Source: Polyangiaceae bacterium
Lineage (GTDB): Bacteria; Myxococcota_A; Polyangia; Polyangiales; Polyangiaceae
DNA: 64,000 nucleotides
NCBI GenBank assembly: GCA_020633205.1
Contig: JACKEB010000011.1
Location: 1,196,994 to 1,260,993, forward strand
Direction: 5' to 3'
The position numbers were made by a program, and so were the translations under genes. Shown in pieces: positions 9,501 to 18,814 of the stretch (the first letter of the stretch is position 1; the number at the start of each line of letters is the position of its first letter). The notes beneath the pieces are model-generated. The model saw nothing but the letters and a program-made list of their open reading frames with translations. It was not told the origin of the DNA and searched no databases.

Positions 9501-10127
9501 CTAGAACAGATAGCTGGCCGTAAAGCCTGCCCAGGGCTGAGGTTTTGGATCGGACAATGAATCCGTGGGGAGCCGTGCGTCGATCTCAGGGGTGAACTGC
9601 CAGACTCGCCAGCGCACGACGTCAGCGCCAACACGAAGCGCGGCTGCGCCTTCACATAGCCACGGACCACTTTCGTCGGTCTCCGTGTCTCGTTCGCGCT
9701 CTCGGCAACCCGCGGCGATGCTGGCACCGAACCACATCCGTTCGGCACTGCGCGAGCCAGGTCGGAACTTTACCGCCGTGAACCCTTCAAAGCCGACGTC
9801 AGGCCTCAACCCGACCTCGGCAACGAGCCAATCCTGTGCGAACCAGCTCCCGGTGTAGGTCCCGAAGATCGCGGGGCCGAGCAGGGTAAGACCTGCGCCG
9901 AATGTTGGTTCTGGCGTTGAATGCGCCCTTCCCCGCTTCCCGACTTGGGCTACCTCAGCATTCGGACTATCGCTGGCGCGAGGCTCACACGGGGTGTGAG
10001 CCGGGGCGTGACTCCCACTGCACGCCATCAGCCAGAGCGCGCTCAAGGCAAGAGCGCCTGACAGCGCGCGCAGCTCTCCCCATCGCACGCCGAGACGGCG
10101 CGCGCCTTTCAGCGGCCCAACACCCAC
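9501..10127 (-). CDS. barrel-like lipoprotein (paralogue of 8749-9498)
   Basis: The 208-residue protein starts at a GTG. A hydrophobic stretch (ALSGALALSALWLMAC, about residues 22-36) ends in a lipobox LMAC. It then reads FGAGLTLLGPAIF, WFAQDWLVAEVGL, AALRVGADVVRWRVWQFTPEIDA and ends PWAGFTASYLF. These segments match the downstream gene in order, so the pair looks like a tandem duplication that has diverged. Four Cys residues follow the anchor. The start is less certain than the frame, because the first 20 residues are Arg-rich and unusual for a signal peptide. Confidence 0.78.
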   Translation of the reverse strand: MGVGPLKGARRLGVRWGELRALSGALALSALWLMACSGSHAPAHTPCEPRASDSPNAEVAQVGKRGRAHSTPEPTFGAGLTLLGPAIFGTYTGSWFAQDWLVAEVGLRPDVGFEGFTAVKFRPGSRSAERMWFGASIAAGCRERERDTETDESGPWLCEGAAALRVGADVVRWRVWQFTPEIDARLPTDSLSDPKPQPWAGFTASYLF

Positions 10128-10728
10128 GTCGGGCGGTGAGCAAGCGGTGTGCCGATTGAGCTGCCGTGCGGATCCATCAAGCGATCAGCGAAAAACTGTG
10201 CGTTTCACAGCCGGGAGGTGACGCGTGCCCTCACCCCCGATAACCCTTGGGTATGACTCTGGCGTCCCGCCTTCGAGGCCGTGGAGGTCAGCCGACCCGA
10301 GTTGTCCGCGAGAAGTGCCCACCTTCGGCCACTCGCTGGACCCCGCGCCGGCTCCGGGATAAACGCATGCCAATGCCTGCGAGTGGTTCTACCGAGTCCT
10401 GCGCGCGGCGGCGCACCATCGTGAAGGACATGAGCTGGGCGTGACGCTCCATCAGGCAAAGTTGCCGTGCGGATCTAAAGTGGCTCGCGCTGAGTTTTGA
10501 ACCGCGCGGAAATGTGCAGTGGTCTTGCCCGTCTGACTCTGCGGCGCCGGTAAGCTGCACGAGTCGCGGCGGCGTACCATGTGCGTGGATGTGGTTGCCT
10601 GGCCCGGGCTCGGACGACGAGCCAGCCCATCGGAAGATTTCTGTCTGGTTTCGAGGGGTTCGGCGGATTCGGTTACACAGCCGACGCGAATGTCCTAACC
10701 TAACGTTCGTCTGCTTGGAGGAGATCCA
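10128..10728. other. intergenic region, no gene seen
   Basis: The roughly 600 bases between two divergent genes hold no convincing frame. The decamer TGCCGTGCGG occurs twice (10162 and 10463), each followed by ATC. The last bases carry a strong GGAGGAG ribosome site for the GTG at 10729. Promoters for both flanking genes should lie here but none can be assigned. Confidence 0.55.
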
Positions 10729-13656
10729 GTGAAGCTTAATTCTCAACGCCGTCTCGGCGCCGTCGCCGTCGTGTCTCTTGTTACCGCCCTCGCGGGGGTC
10801 AGCTGTTCATCCGATGATGGGCCCAGCGGTGGAGGGAAGAGCGGGAGCGGCGGAACCGGCGCAACCGGTGGCACTGCTGGTACGGGCGGCGTAGGCGGCG
10901 TGCCGCAGCCCGAACCCGGGGAGCAATGTTTCGACCCGGAGCCGACTCAGGTGAAGCTGCGGGTGAGCCCGGCGGAGTTGGTGTTGGCCCCAGGCCAGAC
11001 GCGGCCGGTTGAAGTTACCGTCGACCCCGACGTCTGCGACGTGCGCATGATGCGCTTCGAGTCGGCGGATGCCACGGTAGCGGCGGCCCCAGCGGACGCT
11101 CGCATCGACTTGCTGACTCCGACCGCGAAGGTCACGGTGACGGGCAGCGCGGCGGGTAAGACAACGATCAAGGCGTTGTTCCCCACGGGTGATGGCGACG
11201 TGACCATCGATATCCCCGTCAACGTGATCAGTGCGGATATCCCGGACTGCAGCGGCTCGGGCGCCGGCAAGGTGGATGACGGCGTGGCGGTGAGCGGCAC
11301 CGGCGGCCTGGCGATGGCTTCGGTTGGCTACCCGAAGAACGCCACCATGCCCAACAAGAACAGCTTCATTTGGTCGGTGGCGGCCTTCGACACCACCATC
11401 GCCTGCGCGGCCGATCAGGTGCCGAGCGGCTTCACCAAGCTCGGCCCCGCCGTGACCTTTGGTCCCGCTGACAAGAAATTCCCCCGGGAAATCCCGTTTA
11501 CGATCCCGATCAACCCTGCGGCGATCCCAGACATGGCGCGGCTGCGCCACGTTACGGTGTCGTACACGGGGCCCAATGTGAAGACACCGCGCCCAGTCCC
11601 GATCGCAGACCCGCGCATCGTGGAAGAGGGCGGCGCCTACAAGCTCTACTTCCAGGCGCCCTGGCTTGGCACCTACCAGGCCATCGCCAAGACCGATGGC
11701 GGCACGGTGACCAAGACCCGACGCATCACCCATCGCGCGATCGTCGGCGTGAGCATGGGCGGCGGTGGCACGGCGATGACGGGCTTCCGGAACCACGAGA
11801 AGTTCGATGTGTTGGCGCCGCTCGGCGGCCCGGTGGAGTGGACGTGGCTGCTCGGCCACATCCGCAACAATCACATCGGCGGCTTCTTGACGAACGATGG
11901 CACCACGGTGCCCACGGGCTTCCCTGAGTTCCCGGAGACGAAGCTGCCTTACGAGCATCCGTCGTCGTTCAACCGCTGGTGGTACGAGTACCCGAAGAAC
12001 GGCAACGGCGGCTCCTTCCCGCGTTCAGAGTACGTGCAGATCTTCCGCGACCTGGCGTTGATGTTCGGCAACCCAGGCGGCTACAACTCGGCTCCCAACG
12101 GGGAGAACTTGCCTGCGGGCGTACCGCCCGATGACCCGAGCGTGGTCGGTGATCGCAACGACCGTGAGTGCGCCGTGTGGGTGGACCCCATTGGTGGCGA
12201 TCCGAACGAGGCGCATCAAAAAGAGCTCGAGCAGCAGTGCCCGGCGCAGCGCTGCGCCAACACGCTCCGGCTGACCAACTACTTCGATCACGACTTCAAC
12301 CCGAACGGCACCTTCCCGGTGATCACCTTCTGCGACGGTTCACCTCAGCAGTCGGATCTCACGCCGTACGCCAACACCTGGTCGGATCAGGGCAACAACA
12401 AGCCGATGGAGCTAGCCCTTGCCGTCGACTACAACGACAACGGCGTTCGTGACGAAAACGAACCGGTGATCTTTCAAGGCCACGAGCGCTACGAAGATCT
12501 CGGTACCGACGGTCTGGCTGACGTCGACGAGCCCGGCTATCAGGCGGGAGTCAACGAAGACCCGAACGGGGACAACTGGAACCCCCAGTACAACCCCACC
12601 GGCACCGAGGGCAACCTGCGCTACGACGAGGGTGAGCCCTACGAGGACTACGGCCTGGACGGCGTACAAGGCACGGCGACTAGCCCCTACGACTTCGGTG
12701 AGGGCAACGGGAAGTTCGATATGTCGCCTGGTTACAAGGCGTTCCTCGAGCGCGATTCGCGTACGGTAATTACCCAGGACCCGCTGGGCACGCAGAAGGA
12801 AGCCTTCGACGACGCCGCGCTCGCCCGCATGGACCTGTGGACCGATGGCGGAACCCGCGACCTCTTCAACTTCTCCGTCTCGGCCCAGGCCATGATGGGC
12901 AGCTGGGCAGGACGTGGTCGCATCGTTCACTACTACACCGGCTTCGACAAGTTGCCGGGGCAGACCCTGGGAGACGAGAACCTCTTTTCCGCAGGGCATA
13001 CGGAGTGGGCGGAGCTGCCAGGTGGCGTGATGATGCGCTACGGCTCTACCGAGCCGACGGACGCAGACTTCAACAGCGGCAGCGGGCAGCACGTAGGCAC
13101 TGCAGACCAAATCGTGCGTCGCTTGCAGTCGGCCCTCTACTACATCGGATCTCACTGGCCGGACGCGCCTCGTGGGCTATCCGAGGCTGCGGAGATCGAT
13201 CCGGTCGAAGGCGCGGACATCTGCGAGGTTCGCGGCGGTTGCGACTTCACCTTCACGGACTCCCGCGGTCGCTCGGGCCCGGTCAGCGTGAACTTCCCGC
13301 CCGGTTACTCGAACGCCAAAGCGCAGCAGAAGCGCTACCCCGTCATCTACATGCTCCACGGCTACGGGCAGACGCCTGAAGACTTGAAGGCGGCGATCGT
13401 TTTCTTGCGGAACTGGATGAACAGCCCGGTCGATTCCTCTGCCTCGCGTTTGCCGGAGGCGATCTTGGTGTACGTAGACGGCCGCTGCCGCTCGAACGCG
13501 GCCGGTGAGGAGTCCGAGTGCATCCGCGGCACTTTCTTCACGGACAGCGTGCGTGAGAAGGGGCCGAAGATCGAGAGCTGGTGGATGGAGCTCGTCGACG
13601 AAATCGACAAGCGCTACCGCACCATGCCCGAGACCACCATCGAGTGGACGGAGTGA
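10729..13656 (+). CDS. large lipoprotein with Big2-like domain and an apparently circularly permuted esterase-D fold
   Basis: The GTG start follows GGAGGAG. The 975-residue protein has a lipoprotein signal (LVTALAGVSC), a Gly/Thr/Ala linker (about residues 30-60) and a Big2-like domain (about 70-165, ending VTGSAAGKTTIKALFP). It then has a nucleophile elbow GVSMGG with Ser342, preceded by HRAI as in esterase-D enzymes. Residues 567-665 carry acidic D-x-N-D-x-G loops that could bind calcium. A GHTEW (His757) could be the catalytic His. The C-terminus holds PPGYS, YPVIYMLHGYG (His877-Gly878, oxyanion region) and IDKRYRTMPE, which in ordinary esterases precede the elbow. The fold order is thus inverted. 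It is probably surface-anchored. The substrate is unknown. Confidence 0.85.
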   Translation: MKLNSQRRLGAVAVVSLVTALAGVSCSSDDGPSGGGKSGSGGTGATGGTAGTGGVGGVPQPEPGEQCFDPEPTQVKLRVSPAELVLAPGQTRPVEVTVDPDVCDVRMMRFESADATVAAAPADARIDLLTPTAKVTVTGSAAGKTTIKALFPTGDGDVTIDIPVNVISADIPDCSGSGAGKVDDGVAVSGTGGLAMASVGYPKNATMPNKNSFIWSVAAFDTTIACAADQVPSGFTKLGPAVTFGPADKKFPREIPFTIPINPAAIPDMARLRHVTVSYTGPNVKTPRPVPIADPRIVEEGGAYKLYFQAPWLGTYQAIAKTDGGTVTKTRRITHRAIVGVSMGGGGTAMTGFRNHEKFDVLAPLGGPVEWTWLLGHIRNNHIGGFLTNDGTTVPTGFPEFPETKLPYEHPSSFNRWWYEYPKNGNGGSFPRSEYVQIFRDLALMFGNPGGYNSAPNGENLPAGVPPDDPSVVGDRNDRECAVWVDPIGGDPNEAHQKELEQQCPAQRCANTLRLTNYFDHDFNPNGTFPVITFCDGSPQQSDLTPYANTWSDQGNNKPMELALAVDYNDNGVRDENEPVIFQGHERYEDLGTDGLADVDEPGYQAGVNEDPNGDNWNPQYNPTGTEGNLRYDEGEPYEDYGLDGVQGTATSPYDFGEGNGKFDMSPGYKAFLERDSRTVITQDPLGTQKEAFDDAALARMDLWTDGGTRDLFNFSVSAQAMMGSWAGRGRIVHYYTGFDKLPGQTLGDENLFSAGHTEWAELPGGVMMRYGSTEPTDADFNSGSGQHVGTADQIVRRLQSALYYIGSHWPDAPRGLSEAAEIDPVEGADICEVRGGCDFTFTDSRGRSGPVSVNFPPGYSNAKAQQKRYPVIYMLHGYGQTPEDLKAAIVFLRNWMNSPVDSSASRLPEAILVYVDGRCRSNAAGEESECIRGTFFTDSVREKGPKIESWWMELVDEIDKRYRTMPETTIEWTE

Positions 13657-13756
13657 GCTAGACCACCGGGAGCCTCTGACCGAGGGGGCTCTTGCCGGGG
13701 CGCGGCCAGGACACCGCGCCCGCTTCTTCCCAGCTTGAGGGGCTGAAGAGGCGCGA

Positions 13757-15535
13757 TCAGAATCGCCAGCCGAGACTGAGTCCCGGGCTGACCAATACGA
13801 AGCGTCCCACGCTGCGTTCGTCCCTCGTAGCGCTCGAGCTTCGTGCGCAGGCGACGGGCGCTGGTGTCTGGCTGCAGCTCGTATTGCCGTCGGGAACTGG
13901 AGCCACCTCTCCACGACCATTCTTCGGGCCCCCGATGGGAGAAATCAGGAGGCCCACGCCGAGCCCCACACGGAAGTCGCCGAACTGGTACGCGACCTCC
14001 AACTCGGGATACACGAATGCCAGTGCGGCTCGTTGCGGGTCTGCGCCCTCAACCGCGACGCGCGCCTGGTCGTCGCCGCGACTGACGCTACCGGTGGTTT
14101 GGAGATCGACGTTGGCGAAAAGTACTCCGGCGTGAAGTGCTCCGCTGAACTCCCAAGGTGAGACCTCGAACGTGTATCCAAGGCCCAAGGCCAACCAAGG
14201 CCCACTGACAGTCGTCTCGTCGTGAAGGTCGAACGTCGCCTCGTCCGCGGTCTGAGCGTCCTGCACGAAGCTTCGGCTGCTTTCAGTCGTCAAGCGTCCG
14301 TAGCCCAGGATCGCCGAGGCTTGGATGTGACTTGGCAGTCGGTAGTCGATTCGTCCACCGAGCCAGACGCCGGTCGCGCCGTTCGGGCCCGAGCACCCCG
14401 TGCACGTTTCGGGTCCAGAACCGAGTCCGCTGCCAAGTAGAGCATGGGCGTGCACACCGACGGTCAACCGGCTCGTTTCAGCAGCCCTCCAGCGTGGATG
14501 TGTTGGGTCGACCTTTAGCTCCAGAGTGACCACCCGGGCTTGGCCACGCTCGATGAAGAACTCCAGCCGCTGAGTGGCATACCCCTGAGCGCTGACCTGT
14601 AGCAAGTGTTGCCCTGCGGTAATGCGGCCGGCAAACGATGAGCCTTGGAGCGGGATGCCATCGAGCGCGAGGCGCGCGTCTGGCGGCGCCGCATGGATCC
14701 GAACCGCGCCGCTCAATGGCCGCAGCGCCGGTTCGAGAAGACTGACTTGGCCTTCCACGACGACAATACGTTGAGGGCCAGTTCCGCGGTCTCCTACCTC
14801 GACGGCTATCCAATGCGCTCCAGGGGCGAGCGCAGCCTCGAAGGGGAGTGTCCCCACCTTCGCCCCGTCGAGCCAAACGATCCCCTCATCGCTGGGGGCG
14901 GCGGAGGTTGGTATGCGGAGCACGCCGCGGTGGGTCAGTGGTCGGAGTTCAATGGACAGCGCGTGGCGCTCTCCTGCGCGTAGCTCTACCTCGCGTACCG
15001 CTTGCTTGAAGCCGGTTTTGATTACGCGGATCTCATGCTTGCCTGGCAGCAACACGATGGGACGCCCGGCGGGCAGCTCCGCCCGGCTGCGACCGTCGAT
15101 CACGAGGCTGGCTGATTGGGGTGTATGGATGGAGAGTCGAGCGACCTTGGGTACGATGGCGGCGATGCGGCGCTCGAGCTTCGAACGCGTGGTGGCGTCC
15201 AGGCCTTCCGCGTGATCCGTTAGGAGCTCTTCGTAGAGCGTCAGCGCCTCGTCGAGCTGTCCGAGTTCGTAGTAGCAATAGGCCGCGTTCAACGTGTTCG
15301 GTGCCGTGGGCAGCAGCGCGCGCGAGGCTTCGAAGTAGCCCGCCGCTCGCTCGCAGTCTCCGGCGGCTCGCAACCGATTGCCTTGTTCGAACAGCGCCTT
15401 CGCTTGCGCCTCTCGTTCGGGTAGCGTCGACGCTGGCGCTGTCTCGGAATCCGACGGGTCACGTGCCTGGGCCAATGCGGTCGTGGAGCAAAACAGCGCC
15501 CCCACAAGCCAAATCGCGCCCGCCCCTCGGATCAT
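13757..15535 (-). CDS. TPR and PEGA-domain envelope protein with C-terminal barrel-like region
   Basis: The ATG at 15535 is preferred over 15547 because GGAG then lies at proper spacing. A signal peptide (MIRGAGAIWLVGALFCSTTALAQ) leads the protein of about 592 residues. TPR-like helices follow (KALFEQGNRLRAAGDCERAAGYFEAS, NAAYCYYELGQLDEALTLYEELL, about residues 45-125). Three PEGA-type repeats follow, for example ASLVIDGRSRAELPAGRPIVLLPGKHEI and ARLALDGIPL...ITAGQHLLQVSAQGY. The last 250 residues look like beta strands and end GLSLGWRF, a terminal Phe typical of outer-membrane barrels. It may link peptidoglycan or sugars to the outer membrane. It is divergent from the activator at 15627. Confidence 0.85.
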   Translation of the reverse strand: MIRGAGAIWLVGALFCSTTALAQARDPSDSETAPASTLPEREAQAKALFEQGNRLRAAGDCERAAGYFEASRALLPTAPNTLNAAYCYYELGQLDEALTLYEELLTDHAEGLDATTRSKLERRIAAIVPKVARLSIHTPQSASLVIDGRSRAELPAGRPIVLLPGKHEIRVIKTGFKQAVREVELRAGERHALSIELRPLTHRGVLRIPTSAAPSDEGIVWLDGAKVGTLPFEAALAPGAHWIAVEVGDRGTGPQRIVVVEGQVSLLEPALRPLSGAVRIHAAPPDARLALDGIPLQGSSFAGRITAGQHLLQVSAQGYATQRLEFFIERGQARVVTLELKVDPTHPRWRAAETSRLTVGVHAHALLGSGLGSGPETCTGCSGPNGATGVWLGGRIDYRLPSHIQASAILGYGRLTTESSRSFVQDAQTADEATFDLHDETTVSGPWLALGLGYTFEVSPWEFSGALHAGVLFANVDLQTTGSVSRGDDQARVAVEGADPQRAALAFVYPELEVAYQFGDFRVGLGVGLLISPIGGPKNGRGEVAPVPDGNTSCSQTPAPVACARSSSATRDERSVGRFVLVSPGLSLGWRF

Positions 15536-15626
15536 CTTACACTCCATACCGATCCCATGCTGCGGCTGCCAGCTTTAGGAAGGCGCTCGACTTGACGCGA
15601 GTTAGGCGCTCTGAAACAGCACAACC

Positions 15627-17219
15627 ATGGCCTCCAGCGAGCGTTTCTCTGGGCAACCCGGGCCCGACACGTTGTCGGAGCTTGGAGGTGATCTCGAAAC
15701 GCTGAAGAGCAACGAGTTCGAGTCTCGTACCTCCGTGTCCTCAAGCGTCGAGACGCTTTACGTCCGGATCCTCTATCATACGGATGTTCGGCGCTGGGGC
15801 GAGGTCGCTCGACTCGGCGGGCTGAGTCCCAACCAGCGCTTTGAACTCTCTCGTACACTGCCTATTTTCCGGCGCGGAAATATTGTAAGCGGGGCGCCAC
15901 TCGCCGAACCCCATGTCAGTCGCAGTCCTGTCTTGGTGACAACTGGAACCGACGGAATTCGCATCAACGCATCAGCTGGACTAGCTGCGCACGCTGACGG
16001 CGAACCCCTGGAGAGCGCAAGCGCCTCCTTCGAGGAACTGCGCGCGCACGGCTTCGAACTGCAGCTGGGGCGGCGTGTGCGGCTTCGCATCGGAATCCAG
16101 CGTGAATACCGCGGGCCGGACCTTGGTCTCACAGGTGGCAGCACGCCTCTGAACGAGCTGCGTTGGGCGATAGGTCGCGTGGCGGACCTACAGGTTCCCG
16201 TGCTGATTCGCGGGGAAACGGGGGTTGGCAAGGAGCGTGTGGCGCAAGGCATCCACAGTGCAAGCACTCGCGCAGATGCACCTTGCGTCTCTTTCAACAT
16301 GGCGCTCAGCACCCGTGATACGGCTGCCTCCGAGCTCTTCGGGCACGTGCGCGGCGCATTCACTGGTGCACTGCAGGCGCGAAGCGGACTCTTCGAGCGC
16401 GCTCACACCGGCACGCTGTTCCTGGATGAGATAGGCGAGTTGAGCTTCGACGTGCAGGCCATGCTCCTGCGGGTGCTTGAGAATGGGGTCTTCACGCCGC
16501 TCGGTGGTAGCGCCGAGCGCGCCGCTGACGTGCGACTACTCTCAGCCACCGATGCGGATCTCGGACGACTGGTCGAGCTAGGTCATTTCCGTGCGGCGCT
16601 GTATCATCGGCTCGCAGGGTTCGTGATCTCGGTGCCTTCGCTCAGGACGCGTAGTGAGGACATCCCTGAGCTTGCCCTGGATTTTCTGCGTCAGGAGCTG
16701 GTGCGGGTCGGGGAGTCGGACCGTTTGGGGCGCTGGGAGCCCCGGGCGAGTCCTTGGTTCCCACCGCAGCTGATGCGAGACCTGCTCAGGCACCATTGGT
16801 CGGGGAACGTGCGTGAGTTGGGGAACGTGGTTCGTCAGCTATGCGTTTCGAACCGCGGCAGCGCCGTTTACTCGGCGGATGCAACGTTGCAAGCACTGCT
16901 AGCGCTACCGGTCACGCCTTTGCCGCGCGCAGAGCGGACGGAGGCGAAGGAGATTGCTGACGATGAGCTGGTGGCGGCGCTTCGCGCACACCAGTTCTCG
17001 GTCGGTCCAACCGCCGCCGCGCTAGGGGTCCCTCGGAGCACGCTCTACGGACTCATGGAGCGATCTAATTCCGTGCGGAAGGCGACGGATCTCACGGAGC
17101 AGGAGCTGCGCAAGGGGCTAGAGGAACATCAGGGGAACCAAACAAGCCTGGCCGCGCAGCTAGAGATCTCGGAGAGAGCGCTCCGGCTCCGGCTCCGGGC
17201 GCTGGGCCTCTTGGACTGA
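15627..17219 (+). CDS. sigma-54-dependent activator with N-terminal FHA-like domain
   Basis: The 530-residue bacterial enhancer-binding protein has an FHA-like domain (about residues 45-160, with PLAEPHVSRSPV). The AAA+ domain follows, with Walker A GETGVGKE (196-203), the sigma-54 contact loop GAFTGA (243-248) and Walker B TLFLDE (263-268). The C-terminus has two Fis-like helix-turn-helix stretches (AAALGVPRSTLYGLME and AAQLEISERALRLRLRALG). It should activate RpoN promoters when the FHA domain binds a phosphothreonine. The adjacent convergent kinase gene, ten bases away, is a natural candidate for the phosphorylating partner, but that pairing is inference. Confidence 0.95.
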   Translation: MASSERFSGQPGPDTLSELGGDLETLKSNEFESRTSVSSSVETLYVRILYHTDVRRWGEVARLGGLSPNQRFELSRTLPIFRRGNIVSGAPLAEPHVSRSPVLVTTGTDGIRINASAGLAAHADGEPLESASASFEELRAHGFELQLGRRVRLRIGIQREYRGPDLGLTGGSTPLNELRWAIGRVADLQVPVLIRGETGVGKERVAQGIHSASTRADAPCVSFNMALSTRDTAASELFGHVRGAFTGALQARSGLFERAHTGTLFLDEIGELSFDVQAMLLRVLENGVFTPLGGSAERAADVRLLSATDADLGRLVELGHFRAALYHRLAGFVISVPSLRTRSEDIPELALDFLRQELVRVGESDRLGRWEPRASPWFPPQLMRDLLRHHWSGNVRELGNVVRQLCVSNRGSAVYSADATLQALLALPVTPLPRAERTEAKEIADDELVAALRAHQFSVGPTAAALGVPRSTLYGLMERSNSVRKATDLTEQELRKGLEEHQGNQTSLAAQLEISERALRLRLRALGLLD

Positions 17220-17228
17220 GGCGCGGAG

Positions 17229-18710
17229 CTACTTCCACTGCTGCATGAATCCAGGGTCGTCGTCTGGCTTGGGCTGAGGGGCGGTCGGGCTGCTTGATCG
17301 GGGCTTTGGCTCTGCGAGAGTGGAGGAGCCTTTGGGTTTCGTCCCAGTGGGTTTGCCGCCGGCTAGGCGCCCTGCGGTGCTCGGCGTCGTAGTTTGAGGG
17401 GCCGCGGTGCTTGGGGTGCCAGCGCTGGCTTCCGGTGGCGCTTCGCTAGACGGAAGCGCGCTGGAGCTCCGAACTGGCTCAGCAGCAGGGTTCGCCGGCT
17501 CTGATTCCGCCGGTGGATCGCTTGTGAACGCCAAACTGGTGCTTTGCTCAGTCGGGGCAGTGTCTCTTGGAAACGCGAACCAAGTCACTGAGGCGATGAC
17601 GCCCAGAGCGACTGCTGCGGCTACGAAGCGCGCACCGCGATTGGGACGCTCGAAAGTCAGCGAGCGGTTTGCAGACCGGCCCTCAGAAGTTGGCGCCGTT
17701 TCCTCCAGAGTATCTGCGAGGAGGGTGTTGTCCAATTCCAAGACTTGAGGGGACGCTGAGTCTGCGCTGGCGGAGTCCGAATCCAGCGTGCTGAGCAGGG
17801 CGATATTGCCCTGCGGATTCAAAATGCGGACGTCCACGCTGGACGAGACGTTGGGGCTCGTGCCCAGAGCGTCCCGCAGCCTGGCTAGCATTTCACCCGC
17901 GCTCTTTAGGCGTTCCTCGGGTCGCTTGCTAAGACAAGTGTTGATCAACCTGACCAGCGGTTCCGGCAACCAAGGACATCGGTTCTCGACCGGCGTGTGA
18001 GCTGTGGTGCACGCCGCCACCAGGACTGCGTTCGGCGTCTCCCCACTGAAGGGCCTTTGGCCGGTCACGCCCTCGTACAACATCACGCCAAGCGCCCAAA
18101 CATCGGCGGCGGGCGTCGCATCCTTTGCGCTCATCGACTGTTCCGGCGCCATGTAGTGCGGCGTCCCGAGTGCCGTGCCGGTCCGCGTATCCGAGGCAGT
18201 GCCAACCTCTCGAGTCAGACCAAAGTCGAGCACCTTCACCCGCCCGTTGCCCCGGGGAAGCTGGGTGATGAAAACGTTCTCCGGTTTCAAGTCGCGATGC
18301 ACGAACCCCGCGCTGTGAAGCGCACCAACGGGTTCGAGGAGCTCCGCGAACAGCTCAAGAAAGGGCGTGGCGCTCGCTATGGAAGAGGGTGCTCTGTGGG
18401 CGCTGAGCCAATCCTTCAGCGTTTCGCCCTCCAGGAGCTCCATGACCAAGAACAACACTTTGCGTTCCTCGTCTCTGCCAGCATCGAGGACCTGAACCAG
18501 CCCGGGGTGACCCACCTTGGCTGCAGCGCTGACCTCGCGCTGGAAGCGTGCTGCAGCAGCAGGTCGCTCCGAAGCAGCTGGATGGATCACCTTGAGCGCC
18601 ACCTCGCGCTGGCTGAGTGTATGACGCGCGGAGTACACCGCGCCCATCCCGCCCGCGCCGATGAGGTCGATGATCTCGTAGCGTCCGGCAACGAGTTCTC
18701 CGGATTGCAT
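17229..18710 (-). CDS. transmembrane Ser/Thr protein kinase
   Basis: The 493-residue kinase has the Gly loop GAGGMGAVY (18-26), Lys40 in VALKVI, catalytic loop HRDLKPEN (138-145), DFG (162-164) and GTPHYMAPE. A single membrane helix lies at about 361-380 (RFVAAAVALGVIASVTWFAF). The remaining ~110 residues are Ser/Thr/Pro-rich and would lie outside the membrane, with no recognisable sensor domain. All catalytic residues are present, so it should be active. It is convergent with an FHA/sigma-54 activator, suggesting a signalling pair. Start at the ATG at 18710, since the Gly loop follows at the usual distance. Confidence 0.95.
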   Translation of the reverse strand: MQSGELVAGRYEIIDLIGAGGMGAVYSARHTLSQREVALKVIHPAASERPAAAARFQREVSAAAKVGHPGLVQVLDAGRDEERKVLFLVMELLEGETLKDWLSAHRAPSSIASATPFLELFAELLEPVGALHSAGFVHRDLKPENVFITQLPRGNGRVKVLDFGLTREVGTASDTRTGTALGTPHYMAPEQSMSAKDATPAADVWALGVMLYEGVTGQRPFSGETPNAVLVAACTTAHTPVENRCPWLPEPLVRLINTCLSKRPEERLKSAGEMLARLRDALGTSPNVSSSVDVRILNPQGNIALLSTLDSDSASADSASPQVLELDNTLLADTLEETAPTSEGRSANRSLTFERPNRGARFVAAAVALGVIASVTWFAFPRDTAPTEQSTSLAFTSDPPAESEPANPAAEPVRSSSALPSSEAPPEASAGTPSTAAPQTTTPSTAGRLAGGKPTGTKPKGSSTLAEPKPRSSSPTAPQPKPDDDPGFMQQWK

Positions 18711-18814
18711 TCCAGTTCGAGGAGCATAGCGGCTCCTCGGAACTCAGGCTTGTGACTTCGCTTGAACGCGTCGTAGCCCGCGCAGGCGCGCGGGCTACCC
18801 TTGGAGCGAACGGA

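Noticed and set aside
10288..10746. 152-residue minus-strand frame in an intergenic gap
   Set aside because: Composition is unlike a protein, and it covers the ribosome site and start of the gene at 10729.
13668..13692. GAGCC...GGCTC stem after the esterase lipoprotein
   Set aside because: The stem is five pairs with a bulge and no T-run follows, so I could not support a terminator call.
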